A program made the position numbers and the translations under genes. This document shows, one piece after another, positions 29,296-39,967 of a DNA stretch of 64,000 bases (its first letter is position 1; each line of letters starts with the position of its first letter). Source of the DNA: Branchipolynoe longqiensis. Taxonomy: Eukaryota; Annelida; Polychaeta; Phyllodocida; Polynoidae. Where the stretch lies: assembly GCA_030323885.1 (NCBI GenBank), contig CM059192.1, forward strand, positions 1,433,001-1,497,000, written 5' to 3'. The notes under the pieces are model-generated. The model made no database searches. It saw only the letters and a program-made list of their open reading frames with translations, and was not told the DNA's origin.

Positions 29296-30062
29296 CAGTT
29301 TGGGATATTTTCCATCCCAACCAGTTGTAAACTCTAATGTTCGGATCTGTGGCTGTGTATGTAGGCTATGAGGAAAACAATAGAGACAAAGAGAAAGGAA
29401 GACAGTAAAGTGTAAGAGAGAGAGAGTCCAGCCCTCTCGTTTATTGTTTTATAGTTACATGGGTTCATTGTAGAGTATCATAACACCTCCTTCCCCCAAT
29501 GGGAATCGAGCATTCCTGGTCTTACCAATAGGAATCGAGCATTCCTGGTCTCTATGGATACCAGTGGTCTGCCCACCACCAGTAGCTGTATGGCCCCATG
29601 GCCACCACCAACCTTGACCTTTTGAGTGTGGTGAGCCCTACCCTAGCAGAAGGGCTAGGCCCTGAGTGCACTCACACCCAGACCTGCCAGCACCACTATG
29701 TCTATTTACATCCCACTCAGGCACCACCAACCCATATATATGTATATATATATATATGCACCTGGTCATTTACTCCAATCAGTAATAGAACATTTGCATT
29801 CCCCCCTTGCTGAATATCAGAATATTTTACACAGTGGTCCACAACTGGTTCATCAAAGGCTGTGGTGTGTGTTGTCCTGTCTGTGGGAAAGCACATATAA
29901 AAGACCCCTTGCTGCTTATCTGAAAGAGTAGCCGATGTGGCGGCAGGTTTCCTCCAAACAAGTATGTCCGAATGACCATATCTTTTATGTCCAATAGCCA
30001 ATTATAACAAATCAATGCGCTCTCGAGGCGGGATTAAATAAAATGAGCCTTACTTTTTTTTA
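29296..30062 (+). mobile_element. SINE-2 split by a solo LTR
   Basis: 29,296-29,325 (CAGTTTGGGATATTTTCCAT to CCAACCAGT) and 29,832-30,062 (GTGGTCCACAACTGGTTCAT to AATAAAATGAGCCTTACTT) join at CAGT as one SINE-2 body. The tRNA head is decayed or absent upstream. Confidence 0.8.
29326..29831. mobile_element. Solo LTR, 506 bp
   Basis: Begins TGTAAACTCTAATG and ends GAATATTTTACA, so its ends are TGTAAA and TTTACA, with CAGT duplicated on each side (29,322-29,325 and 29,832-29,835). Interior features are a GAGAGAGAGAG run, CGTTTATTGTTTTATAG and two copies of GGAATCGAGCATTCCTGGTC. No coding region follows, so it is a solo LTR left by recombination. A 4-5 bp duplication fits Gypsy or BEL, but the superfamily is not fixed. 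Orientation is uncertain. Confidence 0.7.
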
Positions 30063-30228
30063 ATGACACAAATAGCACGGATTGACCACAGAGACGCTCA
30101 GATCATGGTTCGGCCTGAAATAACTCTTATGAAATAGGCTGTTTCAACCTATACAAATTATGACTCGTCATATTTGATGATAACAACTGTTAATAAGTGC
30201 CATTGTTTTGGTCATGTTAGAGCCCCTT

Positions 30229-30362
30229 TAAGTGCGCTAATGAACTACAGTGTAGCGACAGCCTCATAGTCCAACATCTCCTTCATGTGTCAGTAGCTAA
30301 GTGCGCTAATGAACTACAGTGTAGCAACATCCTCATAATCCAACATTTCATGCCTCACTTTT
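30229..30362. repeat. Direct repeat of about 69 bp, two copies
   Basis: AGTGCGCTAATGAACTACAG occurs at 30,231 and 30,300, followed in both by TGTAGC.ACA.CCTCATA.TCCAACAT. Confidence 0.8.
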
Positions 30363-30412
30363 GCACTGTCACCACCATTTTAACAATATATTTGTTGGTA
30401 GCTTGATTAAGC

Positions 30413-30598
30413 AGAGGAAATTTCAATCGTGGACAATTGGTCTTCCTCATTCTACTGCTCCTTCCCAATCCTAATAATGCCAAGTGCCAGGCTAGGTAGC
30501 GACAAGTATAAATTTGTAATCAATGGTTTAACTCGACCTGGTTCAAAACCCTCAATCTATCAAAGCAGGAGACACATACTCAACTCATTCGTCTGGAA
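30413..30598 (-). mobile_element. SINE-1 with short tail, reverse
   Basis: GGAAATTTCAATCGTGGACA, TTCCTCATTCTACTGCTCCT and AATGCCAAGTGCCAGGCTAG. The head is decayed (CTCAACTCATTCGTC). The open frame 30,429-30,923 over it carries no recognisable domain. Confidence 0.75.
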
Positions 30599-30856
30599 CA
30601 ATGCATTGACCTACATCAAACATTTGCGAAAGTGCTCTGTCAAGTGTTGCACTCAGAGGTTCGAAGGACATCAGCTAAGAAGATCTGTTTGTGGGAGAAC
30701 AGAAATCTGTCACAGGGAGAACCCAGTGTGGCTGGGTGCAACGAGACACTTCGTGGATCAAACAGCCAGACAGCCATTGCTTAGCTTTGTCAGCGGCTTA
30801 TTGGGAAAAAAACATCAGACGAGCATGAGTTTTACCCACATCCGCCTATTGACCTG

Positions 30857-31203
30857 GAACGAGACGGGATGGCCGAATGAGTTAAGCATCCGTCTCCCAT
30901 TTTTGGTAGATCATGAGATTTGAACCGTTTGAACCCTAGTCGAGTGAAACCAATGAGTTAAAAATTGATACTTGTCGCTATCTAGCCAGGCGTTTGGCAT
31001 TATTGGGATAGGGCAAGGATTGGTTGGCTTACTGTCAGGATAATGTGACGAGTGGGATATCAGGTCATGGGGCTGGTGGCCTAGTCTCGCAGTGGGGCAG
31101 CACTCTAAAGTCACCATGAGTGTGCACTGTTACAAGTCGGAACTTGGCCTGATATGACCTTAGATGTTGCCAGGATGTAAAACCCCAACAACCAACCAAC
31201 CTT
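30857..31203 (+). mobile_element. SINE-1, nearly complete
   Basis: The head GACGGGATGGCCGAATGAGT is intact; the B-box region is mutated (GTTTGAACCCTAG). The tail is GATATGACCTTAGATGTTGC and AAAACCCCAACAACCAACC. TTGACCTG occurs just before (30,849-30,856) and just after (31,204-31,211), a likely 8-bp target duplication. Confidence 0.8.
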
Positions 31204-31392
31204 TTGACCTGAATTGTGTATCTCTGCCCAGCCGTTGACCTTAATGTTCTGCCTCTGACTCGGCTGGTGACAGGCGGCCACACGGCCTGTTCTAAAGACA
31301 AAGTTTTATTGATGGAATGAGTGTAGTGAACGCCCCAAGCGAATCGATTGTTCCCACTTAATGGAAGCTGGAAGCTGGCCATGGTTACTGAC

Positions 31393-31640
31393 CGGATAGA
31401 TTCCCGTGTGCAATGGAGGTTGTGGGTTCGAATCCCGGCCGAGTCAAAATGACTTACAAAATGTATTCTAGCCTGGCACTTGGGGTTACTGGGATAGGGA
31501 AATGACTGGATAGCTTAGAATCAGGATAATGTGAGTGAGTGGGATATTGGGTCATGGTGCCAGTGGCCCGGTTTCCGAGTGAATGCAACACTATAAACAC
31601 GTAGGTCCTGATATGACATAAATCCCAAACAACCAAATGC
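31393..31640 (+). mobile_element. SINE-1, shortened
   Basis: B box GTGGGTTCGAATCCCGGCC, body ATGACTTACAAAATGTATTC and AATCAGGATAATGTGAGTG, tail CCTGATATGACATAAATCCC. Several internal stretches are lost. Confidence 0.75.
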
Positions 31641-31659
31641 GCCAAACCTGGTTATTGGA

Positions 31660-33105
31660 TGCTGACTCCCGAGTCAATGCTGCGTCGTTAGTGGAATCTG
31701 AAACCTGGTTAGTGGAAACTGTATCCCAGTCAGTGGAACTTGGTCACAGTTAGTGGGAGCTGGGTCCTGGTTAGTGGATGCTGGATCCTGGTTAGTGGAT
31801 GACGGGTCCTAGTTAGTGGAAACTAGTCCTGATTAGTGGAAGCTGGATCCTGTTTAGTGGATGCTGGATCCTGGTTAGTGGAAACTAGTCCTGATAAGTG
31901 GATGCTGGGTCCTGGTTAGTGGAAGCTTGATCCTGGTTAGTGGATGCTGGGTCCTGGTTAGTGGATGCTGGATCCTGGTTAGTGGAAACTAGTCCTGATT
32001 AGTGGATGCTGGGTCCTGGTTAGTGGAAGCTGGATCCTGGTTGGTGGAAGCTGGGTCCTGGTTAGTGGAAGCTGGATCATGGTTGGTGGAAGCTGGGTCC
32101 TGGTTAGTGGATGCTGGGTCCTGGTTGGTAGAAGCTGGATTCTGGTTAGTGGAAGCTGGGTCCTGGTTAGTGGATGCTGGATCCTGGTTGGTAGAAGCTG
32201 GGTCCTGGTTAGTGGATGCTGGATCCTGGTTAGTGGAAGCTGTATCCTGGTTGGTAGCAGCTGGGTCCTGGTTAGTTGAAGTTGGGTCCTGATTGGTTGA
32301 AGTTGGGTTCAAGTTAGTGGAAGCTGGGTCCTGGTTAGTGGAAACTGGATCCTGGTTGGTGGAAGCTGGGTCCTGGTTAGTGGAAGCTGGATCATGGTTG
32401 GTGGAAGCTGGGTCCTGGTTAGTGGAAGCCGGGTGCTGGTTAGTGGAAGCTGGGTTCTGATTAGTGGAAGCTGAGTTATGGTTAGTGGAAGCTGGGTCCT
32501 GGTTAGTGGAAGATGGGTCCTGGTTGGTGGAAGCTGTGTCCTGGTCAGTTGAAGCCGTGTTCTGATTGGTTGAAGTTGGGTTCAAGTTAGTGGAAGCTGG
32601 GTCCTGGTTGGTGGAAGCTGGGTCCTGGTTGGTGGAAGGTAGGTCCTGGTTGGTGGAAGCTGGGTTCTGATTCGTTGAAGTTGGGTTCAAGTTAGTGGAA
32701 GCTGGGTCCTGGTTGGTGGAAGCTAGGTCCTGGTTTGTGGAAGCTGGGTCCTGGTTGGTGGAAGTTGGGTCCTGATTGGTTGAAGTTAGGTTCAAGTTAG
32801 TGGAATCTGGGTCCTGGTTAGTGGAAACTGGATCCTGGTTGGTGGAAGCTGGGTCCTGGCTAGTGGAAGCTGGATCATGGTTGGTGGAAGCTGGGTCCTG
32901 GTTAGTGGATGCTGGGTCCTGGTTGGTGGAAGCTGGATTCTGGTTAGTGGATGCTGGGTCCTGGTTGGTAGAAGCTGGGTCCTGGTTAGTGGATGCTGGA
33001 TCCTGGTTAGTGGAAGTTGTATCCTGGTTGGTAGAAGCTGGGTCCTGGTTAGTTGAAGTTGGGTCCTGATTGGTTGAAGTTGGATTCAAGTTAGTGGAAG
33101 CTCTG
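31660..33105. repeat. 21-bp minisatellite, over 60 copies
   Basis: Unit TGGTTAGTGGAAGCTGGGTC plus C, with GATGCTGGA, AGTTGGGTTC and ATTGGTTGA variants. In the inner part the spacing is strictly 21 bp, so the minus strand has a 366-codon frame (31,989-33,089) of heptapeptides DPASTNQ and the plus strand reads GSWLVEA. The left end (31,660-32,000) is looser. No signal peptide or unique flanking coding sequence supports a repeat protein. Confidence 0.95.
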
Positions 33106-33639
33106 GATGTTCAGCTGGCTGTAATTGGCCCATGAGCACAGTGTACACAGGCTGTGCCGACAGTGTGGACAGTTGCATTATGCATGCGGCATTCAGAACA
33201 TGCTCCATTAGCCCCCCAGACACTCGCCACTCCAGTGTCGTCTGCGCTGCCTAAATGTCGTCTGCTATTCCAATCAACTCTAATCGAGTCAGAATTAAGC
33301 CAATTTTCATTTAATGATTTGTGTTTTTCAATACCATTAAATTAATTGAATAAATGTTCATTGAGTGGGTAGCATGTTGGTAGTAGAGGTCGTGCTCTGC
33401 CATCCTACTGACTGGCCAGGAATACAGCGCCTGATCGGTGTCCAGTAATTAAGTAGAAAGTGTTGTTAGGTTATCGGCTTAATTCAGAAAGATGAATTAT
33501 AATTATATATTAAATAGCAACTCCGATTAAGGCAGTTTGACAGTTTGTAATGCGTAACATTGATGGCGTATAACATTAACCGTTGACATCTTGCTGGAAT
33601 GACCTAATTGCATTGCAGTAACTAACGATAGGTTGATAG
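33106..33639. other. No recognisable feature
   Basis: AT-rich sequence with short open frames (63 and 67 codons) and no repeat or gene signature. Confidence 0.4.
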
Positions 33640-34268
33640 GCAGCCTCTGCTTGAGTAACCATGGCAAAAGTGAAGCAGCCTCTATTTTGGTAGCCATGTT
33701 GAAAGTGAAGCCGTCTATTTGGGTAGCCATGGTGAAAGTAAGTCAGCCTCTATTTGGGTAACCATGGAGAAAGTGAGGCAGCCTCTATTCGAGTAACCAT
33801 GGTGAAAGTAAGGCAGCCTCTATTTGGGTAACCATGGAGAAAATGAGGCAGCCTCTATTTGAGTAACCATGGTGAAAGTAAGGCAGCCTCTATTTGGGTA
33901 ACCATGGAGAAAATGAGGCAGCCTCCATTCGAGTAACCATGGTGAAAGTAAGGCAGCATTTGGGTAACAATGGTGTAAGTGAGACATCCTCTATTTGGGT
34001 AACCATGCTGAAAGTAAGGCAGCCTCTATTTGGGTAACTATGGTGAAAGTGAGGCAGCCTCTATTTGAGTAACCATGGTAAAAGTAAGGCATCCTCTATT
34101 TGAGTAACCATGGTAAAAGTAAGGCAGCCTCTATTTGGGTAACTGTCGAAAGCGAAGAGAGGCAACCTATTTGGGTGACCATGGTGAAAGTCTGACAGCC
34201 TCTATTTGGGTAACCTTAGCAAAAGTGAGGCAGCCTCTATTTGGGTAACCGTGGTGAAAGTGAGGCGT
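33640..34268. repeat. 35-bp minisatellite, about 18 copies
   Basis: Unit GCAGCCTCTATTTGGGTAAC plus CATGGTGAAAGTAAG. Units alternate between AGGCAGCC after GAAAGTA and GAGAAAATG variants, suggesting two-unit blocks were copied. Confidence 0.9.
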
Positions 34269-34446
34269 TTAAGGCACTTTTACTACTTTTTGCGGGTGTG
34301 CCTGCTAACCTCGCTGTCACGTGACAGTGCGCGCGCATATTGAATAGCCGGGCACGGATCAATAACGCCGCCATTATGCACGTGATGCTATCTGCGTTTT
34401 ACCAACACCTCCATCGACAAGTAGCATATAATTAATATAACACGTT

Positions 34447-34487
34447 GATTTGTTGGTTGCTGGAGTTCTACGTCCTGGCAACATTTT
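34447..34487 (-). mobile_element. SINE-1 tail fragment
   Basis: GTTGGTTGCTGGAGTTCTAC and GTCCTGGCAACAT match the reversed SINE-1 3' end. The copy stops there. Confidence 0.6.
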
Positions 34488-35082
34488 TGTTTTGTTTGCG
34501 TAAATATAGTTTTTTCATTGAATAAAGTCTTTTGTCAGCGCCATGGCACTGGTCTTCCAGCCATGTGACAATACAGTTATTTACAATATATGTATATGTA
34601 GTCTGATATTGTCATCAGCAGCTAGCTCAAGTGAGCTGAAATAACAGTATTAATCATTCCAAGACTTACATATGGTATAGTTTGACAATTCACATATAAA
34701 AATAGTAGTTATATGTTGTATTGATACTAGATAAAAGATTCACCCAGTACTTGTAGTACACGGGTGAACGACAACGTAGTGTAAATACGGGCGAAAATAG
34801 CTTTAGTATGGGACAGGAACTAGAAACTGTGGTTCCAGGATCAAATGGCTACATATATAGGCACAGAGTTTGTGAAATGTGAGAGAATGCAAAAAGACAA
34901 GATGGCGGCCATAGAACGCCGTCGATTTCACTTTTAAATCTTATTAAACTAGATGTTTTATTATATTTTTCAACTCAAAGGTAGCGGGGAAATATGAAGA
35001 CATATACAAAGAATAAATGTTGCTTCTATGATTGTGAAATTAGGCTCTCATTTCATTTCCCCGCTTTTATATAGGGCTGGTA
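34488..35082. other. No recognisable feature
   Basis: AT-rich sequence. AAGATGGCGGCCATA (about 34,900) is a word often seen in animal DNA but no gene can be built around it. Confidence 0.4.
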
Positions 35083-35230
35083 TTCACCAGGCCACCAGCA
35101 CCATGACCCAATATCCCACTCAGTCACATTGTCCTGGCACTAAGCTAACCAGTCCTTGCCCTATCCTAATAATGCCGAGCGCCAGGCTAGGAAGCAACAA
35201 GTGTCAATTGTGTAAGTCATTGGTTTGACT
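35083..35230 (-). mobile_element. SINE-1 fragment, reverse
   Basis: CCACCAGCACCATGACCCAA, CACATTGTCCTGGCACTAAG and GTCATTGGTTTGACTC form the SINE-1 middle. It is followed directly by the tail of SINE-3, so the head may have been lost by that insertion. Confidence 0.8.
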
Positions 35231-35515
35231 CTATCTTGTTGTTGTTGTTGAAGATTTATACTGCCATCATGGATAAGCCTGAATAGGCTTGTTTTCACCA
35301 TTAGACAGTTTGTCGATAGAAAGCCCGAGCCTACACTTTTACCGACCCAAGGGATTTTTAACCTCCCACACCACATAGACATGGTATGAGAGCAACTGGC
35401 CTTTGATGACGCTGTAAGTTATACACAGCGGTGGAAATCTAAATTGGAATCGAACTTCCGACCTTCCGCATGCGAGGCCCGCGCTCTACCGATTAGGCCA
35501 CCACCGCGCCCAGTA
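35231..35515 (-). mobile_element. SINE-3, full length, reverse
   Basis: Tail TTGTTGTTGTTGAAGATTTA, body AACCTCCCACACCACATAGA, and a head whose reverse complement has A box GCCTAATCGGTAGAGCGCG and B box GGAAGTTCGATTCC. The head differs from the copy at 24.1 kb and looks like SINE-1's variant head, so heads may have been exchanged. Confidence 0.85.
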
Positions 35516-35892
35516 TATAATGCGTGAAATGCGTGAAGGTCACACGGTGTCTGTCATTCATCTGGTCAGTGGCGCCTGGACTAATCCTCCGCAATCCGCC
35601 ATGACTTTATTCAGATATTTGATAAACAACGCGCGGCTGTGGGTTCGAGTAGACACATTGTTGGAATAATACACACTCTTTATCCGGTAGAATTTCACGA
35701 AAACTACACTTTTCCGCAGAAATATGTGGGTAATATTTGAATGTCCGGCTGTTGATGTTACGCCATCCTGCACCAGTTATCCAATCACAGACAATCACTG
35801 ACCTGCTCACCGCCCCGAAGTGTCACCAGCTGCACCCCCCCCCCCCGACACACGCCTCGACTCGTTCGTGGCTCGCTAATGTCCCGGTGTTG
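35516..35892. other. No recognisable feature
   Basis: Includes a run of 13 C (about 35,835) and several short minus-strand frames. Nothing else seen. Confidence 0.4.
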
Positions 35893-35965
35893 GATTTTTG
35901 TTTGTTTGTTTGTTTGTTGTTGGTTTACGTCCTAGCAACATCTAAGTTCATATCAGGACGGTCCC
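35893..35965 (-). mobile_element. SINE-1 tail fragment
   Basis: TTTGTTTGTTTGTTTGTTTG is followed by GTTTACGTCCTAGCAACATC and CATATCAGGACGG, then the similarity ends. Such 5'-truncated copies are typical of retroposition. Confidence 0.8.
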
Positions 35966-36026
35966 AGTGTTGGAGAAACATGGCGAGATCCCACAAGGTT
36001 GTCATGGAATGTGAATATGACTAAGT

Positions 36027-36312
36027 CCCTGTTGACCTACTTTCTCACCTCTTGACCTAATTCCTCACCTCTCGACCTATTTCCGTACCTCTTGACCTAC
36101 TTCCTCACATATTGACCTACTTCCCCACATATTGACATACTTCCGTACATCTTGACCTATTTCCTCACATCTTGACATATTTCCTCACATATTGACCTAC
36201 TTCCGTACCTCTTGACCTACTTCCTTACATGTTGACCTACTTCCGTACCTCTTGACCTACTTCCTCACATATTGACCTACTTCCTCACCTCTTGACCTAC
36301 TTTCTCACAACT
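36027..36312. repeat. 20-bp minisatellite
   Basis: TTGACCTACTTCCTCACATA repeated about 14 times with CCGTACCTC variants. Confidence 0.9.
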
Positions 36313-36399
36313 TCCTCACCACCATGTCTGTGTACCCTCTGTCTACACTCTGTTTACCGTCTTTACGTACCGTATGTGCAAACCATCTATCTTTATGTA

Positions 36400-36735
36400 C
36401 TATTTTGGTTGAGCCTTTCTGTGTACCATTTTGGTGTACCCTCTGTGTACCATTTTGTTGTACCCTCTTTGTGTACCATTTTGATGTACCCTCTCTGTGT
36501 GCCATTTTGGTTTACCCTCGCTATGTACCATTTAGGTTTACCCTCGCTATGTACCATTTTGATTTAGCCTCTATGTGTACCATTTTAGTGTGCCATCTAT
36601 GTACCATTTTGTTGTACCATCTCTATGTACCATTTTGTTGTGCTCTCTCAGTACCATTTTGATGTACCCTCTGTGTACCATTTTCGTTTACCCCCGATAT
36701 GTACCATTTTCGTTTACCCTGGCTAGGCATGCCCT
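36400..36735. repeat. 22-26-bp TGTACCATTTTG minisatellite
   Basis: Irregular units of TGTACCATTTTGGTGTACCC plus TCTG. Open plus-strand frames (YHFGVPSV repeats) are by-products. Confidence 0.85.
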
Positions 36736-36773
36736 CTGTTTGTACCATCTGTGTGACACGACTGTCCTGCAGA

Positions 36774-38085
36774 CTGAGATCAGTCAGTCGGTTGCTGTCT
36801 GGTCGGTTAGAGTACTGTATAAGTGCCTCATTCAGAGACTCAGTCAGTCGGCCGCTGTCTGGTCGGTTAGATTACTGTATAAGTGCCTCATTCAGGGACT
36901 CAGTCAGTCAGTTGCTGTCTGGTCGGTTAGAGTAATGTATAAGTGTCTCATTCAGGGACTCAGTCAGTCGGCCGCTGTCTGGTTGGTTAGAGTAATGTAT
37001 AAGTGCCTCATTCAGGGACTCAGTCAGTCGGCCACTGTCTGGTCTGTTAGAGTAATGTATTAGTGCCTCATTCAGAGACTCAGTCAGTCGGCCGCTGTAT
37101 GGTTGGTTAGAGTAATGTATAAGTGCCTCATTCAGGGACTCAGTCAGTCGGTTGCTGTCTGGTTGGTTAGAGTAATGCATAAGTGTCTCATTCAGGGACT
37201 CAGTCAATCGGTTGCTGTCTGGTTGGTTAGAGTGCTGTATAAGTGTCTAATTCAGAGACTCAGTCAGTCGGCTGCTGTATGGTTGGTTAGAGTACTGTAT
37301 AAGTGCCTCATTCAGGGACTCAGTCAGTCGGCCACTGTCTGGTCGGTTAGAGTAATGTATAAGTGCCTCATTCAGAGACTCAGTCAGTCGGCCGCTGTCT
37401 GGTCGGTCAGAGTAATGTATAAGTGCCTCATTCAGAGACTCAGTCAGTCGGCCACTGTCTGGTTGGTTAGATTACTGTATAAGTGCCTCATTCAGGCACT
37501 CAGTCAGTCAGTTGCTGTCTGGTTGGTTAGAGTAATGTATAAGTGCCTCATTCAGGGACTCAGTCAGTCGGCCACTGTCTGGTCGGTTAGAGTAATGTAT
37601 AAGTGCCTCATTCAGAGACTCAGTCAGTCAGCCGCTGTCTGGTTGGTTAGAGTAATGTATAAGTGCCTCATTCAAAGACTCAGTCAGACGGTTGCTGTCT
37701 GGTTGGTTAGAGTAATGTATAAGTGCCTCAGTCAGTCAGTCAGCCACTGTCTGGTCGGTTAGAGTAATGTATAAGTGCCTCATTCAGAGATTCAGTCGGT
37801 CAGCCGCTGTCTGGTTGGTTAGAGTAATGTACAAGTGCCTCATTCAGAGACTCAGTCACTCGGTTGTTGTCTGGTCGGTTAGAGTAATGTATAAGTGCCT
37901 CATTCAGAGACTCAGTCAGTCGGCCGCTGTCTGGTCGGTTAGAGTACTGTATAAGTGCCTCATTCAGAGACTCCATCAGTCGGCTGCTGTCTGCTCGGTT
38001 AGAGTACTGTATTAGTGCCTCATTCAGCGACTCAGTCAGTCGGCCGTTGTCTGATCGGTTAGAGTAATGTATAAGTGCCTCATTG
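36774..38085. repeat. 60-bp satellite, about 22 copies
   Basis: Nearly every unit is exactly 60 bp: GACTCAGTCAGTCGGCCGCT, GTCTGGTYGGTTAGAGTAAT, GTATAAGTGCCTCATTCAGR. Exceptions are near 37,720 (46 bp) and the last units. The unit is 20 codons without stop in one phase on each strand, so plus frames (219 codons, SQSAAVWLVRVMYKCLIQGL) and minus frames (155 codons, TESLNEALIHYSNQPDSGRL) appear. Position-wise changes are scattered and give no sign of codon selection. Confidence 0.95.
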
Positions 38086-38218
38086 AAGGACCCCTCAGCT
38101 GAGCGCGCACATCTGTACACCCCGAGCCTGGTCACGTGCTCAACCATGAGCCCACGTGACACGCGTAATTTGATTTGAGTTTCTGCCGATATTTTTAGAT
38201 AAATATTGTCGTTGTCGT

Positions 38219-38330
38219 GGGTGATGAAAATGGGAAATATGGCGCCTCGTGCAGGATTCAAACCCACATTCCTGCCATTCCAGGGCTAGTGTGTTAACCA
38301 TTACACCACCCTCTCTCCCTGACACAGCTG
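38219..38330 (-). mobile_element. Mini-LTR terminal repeat, partial
   Basis: TGGGTGATGAAAATGGGAAA opens it; the tRNA-like part (GGATTCAAACCCACATTCC, TTAACCATTACACCACC) follows, then it diverges after CCCTGACAC. Only the 3' two thirds of an LTR remain. Confidence 0.65.
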
Positions 38331-38417
38331 TCTATCCTTTATTATATATCTCATATGGAAACATGCAAAACTAACTTTGGGATGCACATTGAAACGCTGG
38401 ACATCTTAATCTTCAGA

Positions 38418-38568
38418 CCAGGGCCCATATTCACGATGCGGTGTTAGCTTACACTCGCTGTGTTTGCGCTAACACCACTCCTTGTGTACTGAGTTTTCGC
38501 CGCTAACCCAGAAATCCCGGCCAAAACCAGTTTTGGCTCGCTAACACCGCGTCATGAATACGGCCCCA
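38418..38568. mobile_element. MITE-F, short form (151 bp)
   Basis: Ends CCAGGGCCCATATTCACGAT and the complement of TCATGAATACGGCCCCA, both running into GGTGTTAGC or its complement. Internal CCAAAACCAGTTTTGGCTCG is itself palindromic. It matches 2219-2357 of the long form and lacks the long form's internal repeat. Confidence 0.7.
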
Positions 38569-38899
38569 GATGAGTTGAGCGTCCGTCTCCTGTTTTGGGA
38601 GATCGCGGGATCCGAACCCATGGGTTTGTGGGTTCAAACCAATGACTTAAAAATTGATACATGTCACTTCCTAGCCAGGCACTCAGCATTATTAGGATAG
38701 GGCAAGTACTGGTTAACTCAGTGTCAGGATAATGTGACTGAGTGGGATATCAGGTCACGGTGCTGGTGGCTTGGTCTCCAGTGGGGTAGCACTATAAAAA
38801 GTCTCCATGAGTGCACCCTGTCACAAGTCGGTACCCATCCTGATATGACCTTACTTGTTGCTAGGACGTAAAACAACAACAATAAACAAACAAACGAAA
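38569..38899 (+). mobile_element. SINE-1, head slightly truncated
   Basis: Starts inside the head (GATGAGTTGAGCGTCCGTCT) directly at the end of MITE-F. The body is regular, and the tail is GATATGACCTTACTTGTTGC with AACAACAACAATAAACAAAC. Confidence 0.8.
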
Positions 38900-39287
38900 C
38901 CGATTATGGTCTTTAGCAGCGGCAGCTTCTTTAAATTGACTTAATATTCCTGTTATGCAGTAATATATCTTTAATAAGTTCACCTGTAACTAATTTGAAA
39001 ATGTAAGATCAAATCTAGGTATTTTATTTGGTTTTAACATTATTATCCTTTCATCGGATTATGTAGTTTTAAGTAACCTAGGAAACCTCAAGTAGCGATC
39101 AGGGATGAAAGATCTCTGCGATTTCGGGGGTTTCCGCAATTTTTTATATTTACCAATTAAATTTAAAGCCCAGAATATGCCAAGGAATCAGGACTTATAA
39201 TGACACTAATTGGTTGACCTGAATCTCCTTCTAATGACCTTAAATTTGCTAGAACATATAACCGAAGCAGGAATGAAAAGCATGGGC

Positions 39288-39510
39288 GATAATACAGTCA
39301 CAACAAGGATAGTTGAAACCTGACTTCCAGCGTTTCCCCCACGATTCCCTGACAGTGCTAATCCTAAGCTGGAATGAATAACTGCATTTCCTCAGAAATT
39401 GTCTATTGGTGTAATAACTGTGGGCTGGTTCTGTCGGAACCCACTAGGTGGCGCCAAGGTCTCGGCCTGATTTGTGCATTTTTTGCCGGTGACCACATTC
39501 ATCCTTGAGT
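39288..39510. repeat. Dispersed repeat X, copy 1
   Basis: GATAATACAGTCACAACAAG, AAACCTGACTTCC, GATTCCCTGACAG.G.TAATCCTA and a GGCGCCAA.GTCT motif also occur in order at 50,503-50,690. The class is unknown. Confidence 0.65.
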
Positions 39511-39519
39511 GATTATATC

Positions 39520-39967
39520 ACGCTGACCTCTTGGCCTGCATCTCGCTCTCTCATTCATGGCGGCTTTCCCAATGTGTGCTTCGTGCCTCTGCAGCCAGTT
39601 GCCTTGGCTTAAATAGTCGTACTGGAAGTGACGTGAATCTCCGGGGGGGAATCGGTGAAAAGGGCTGACAAACTTCCCGTGGAGGAGGTCATCGGTTCGT
39701 ACCCTGACCGAGTCTAACAAATGACTTATCAAATTGATACATGCCGCTGCCTAGCCTGGTGGCCCGCATTAATAGGATACGGCAAGGACTGGTTGACTCA
39801 GTGTCAGGATAATGTGAATGAGTGCGATATTGGATCATGGTGTCAGTGGACTGGTCTCCCAGTGGGGCAGCATTGTAAAGTCTCCATGAGTGTGCACTGT
39901 CACAAGTTGTTACCCGTCCTGATATGACCTTAGATATTGCTAGGATGTAAAACCTTAACAAACAAAC
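39520..39967 (+). mobile_element. SINE-1 with 120-bp upstream arm (left arm of inverted pair)
   Basis: 39,644-39,967 is SINE-1 with the variant head (CATCGGTTCGTACCCTGACC as B-box region) and full tail (GATATGACCTTAGATATTGC, AAACAAACAC). The 120 bp before it (39,520-39,643) match 40,628-40,748 in reverse, including GTGCTTCGTGCCTC and CCAATGTG. Confidence 0.75.

Larger units (their letters stand above)
38165..39077 (+). mobile_element. MITE-T copy with three insertions
   Basis: Pieces 38,165-38,218 (TTGAGTTTCTGCCGATATTT), about 38,331-38,417 (ATATCTCATATGGAAACATG) and 38,899-39,077 (ATTGACTTAATATTCCTG to CATCGGATTATGTAGTTTTA) rebuild the family in order. The gaps hold a mini-LTR fragment, a MITE-F and a SINE-1. 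Confidence 0.7.

Noticed and set aside
30600..30848. Cysteine-containing frame (CSVKCCTQRFEG) as a gene exon
   Set aside because: No recognised domain, and its start lies in a SINE; left unassigned.
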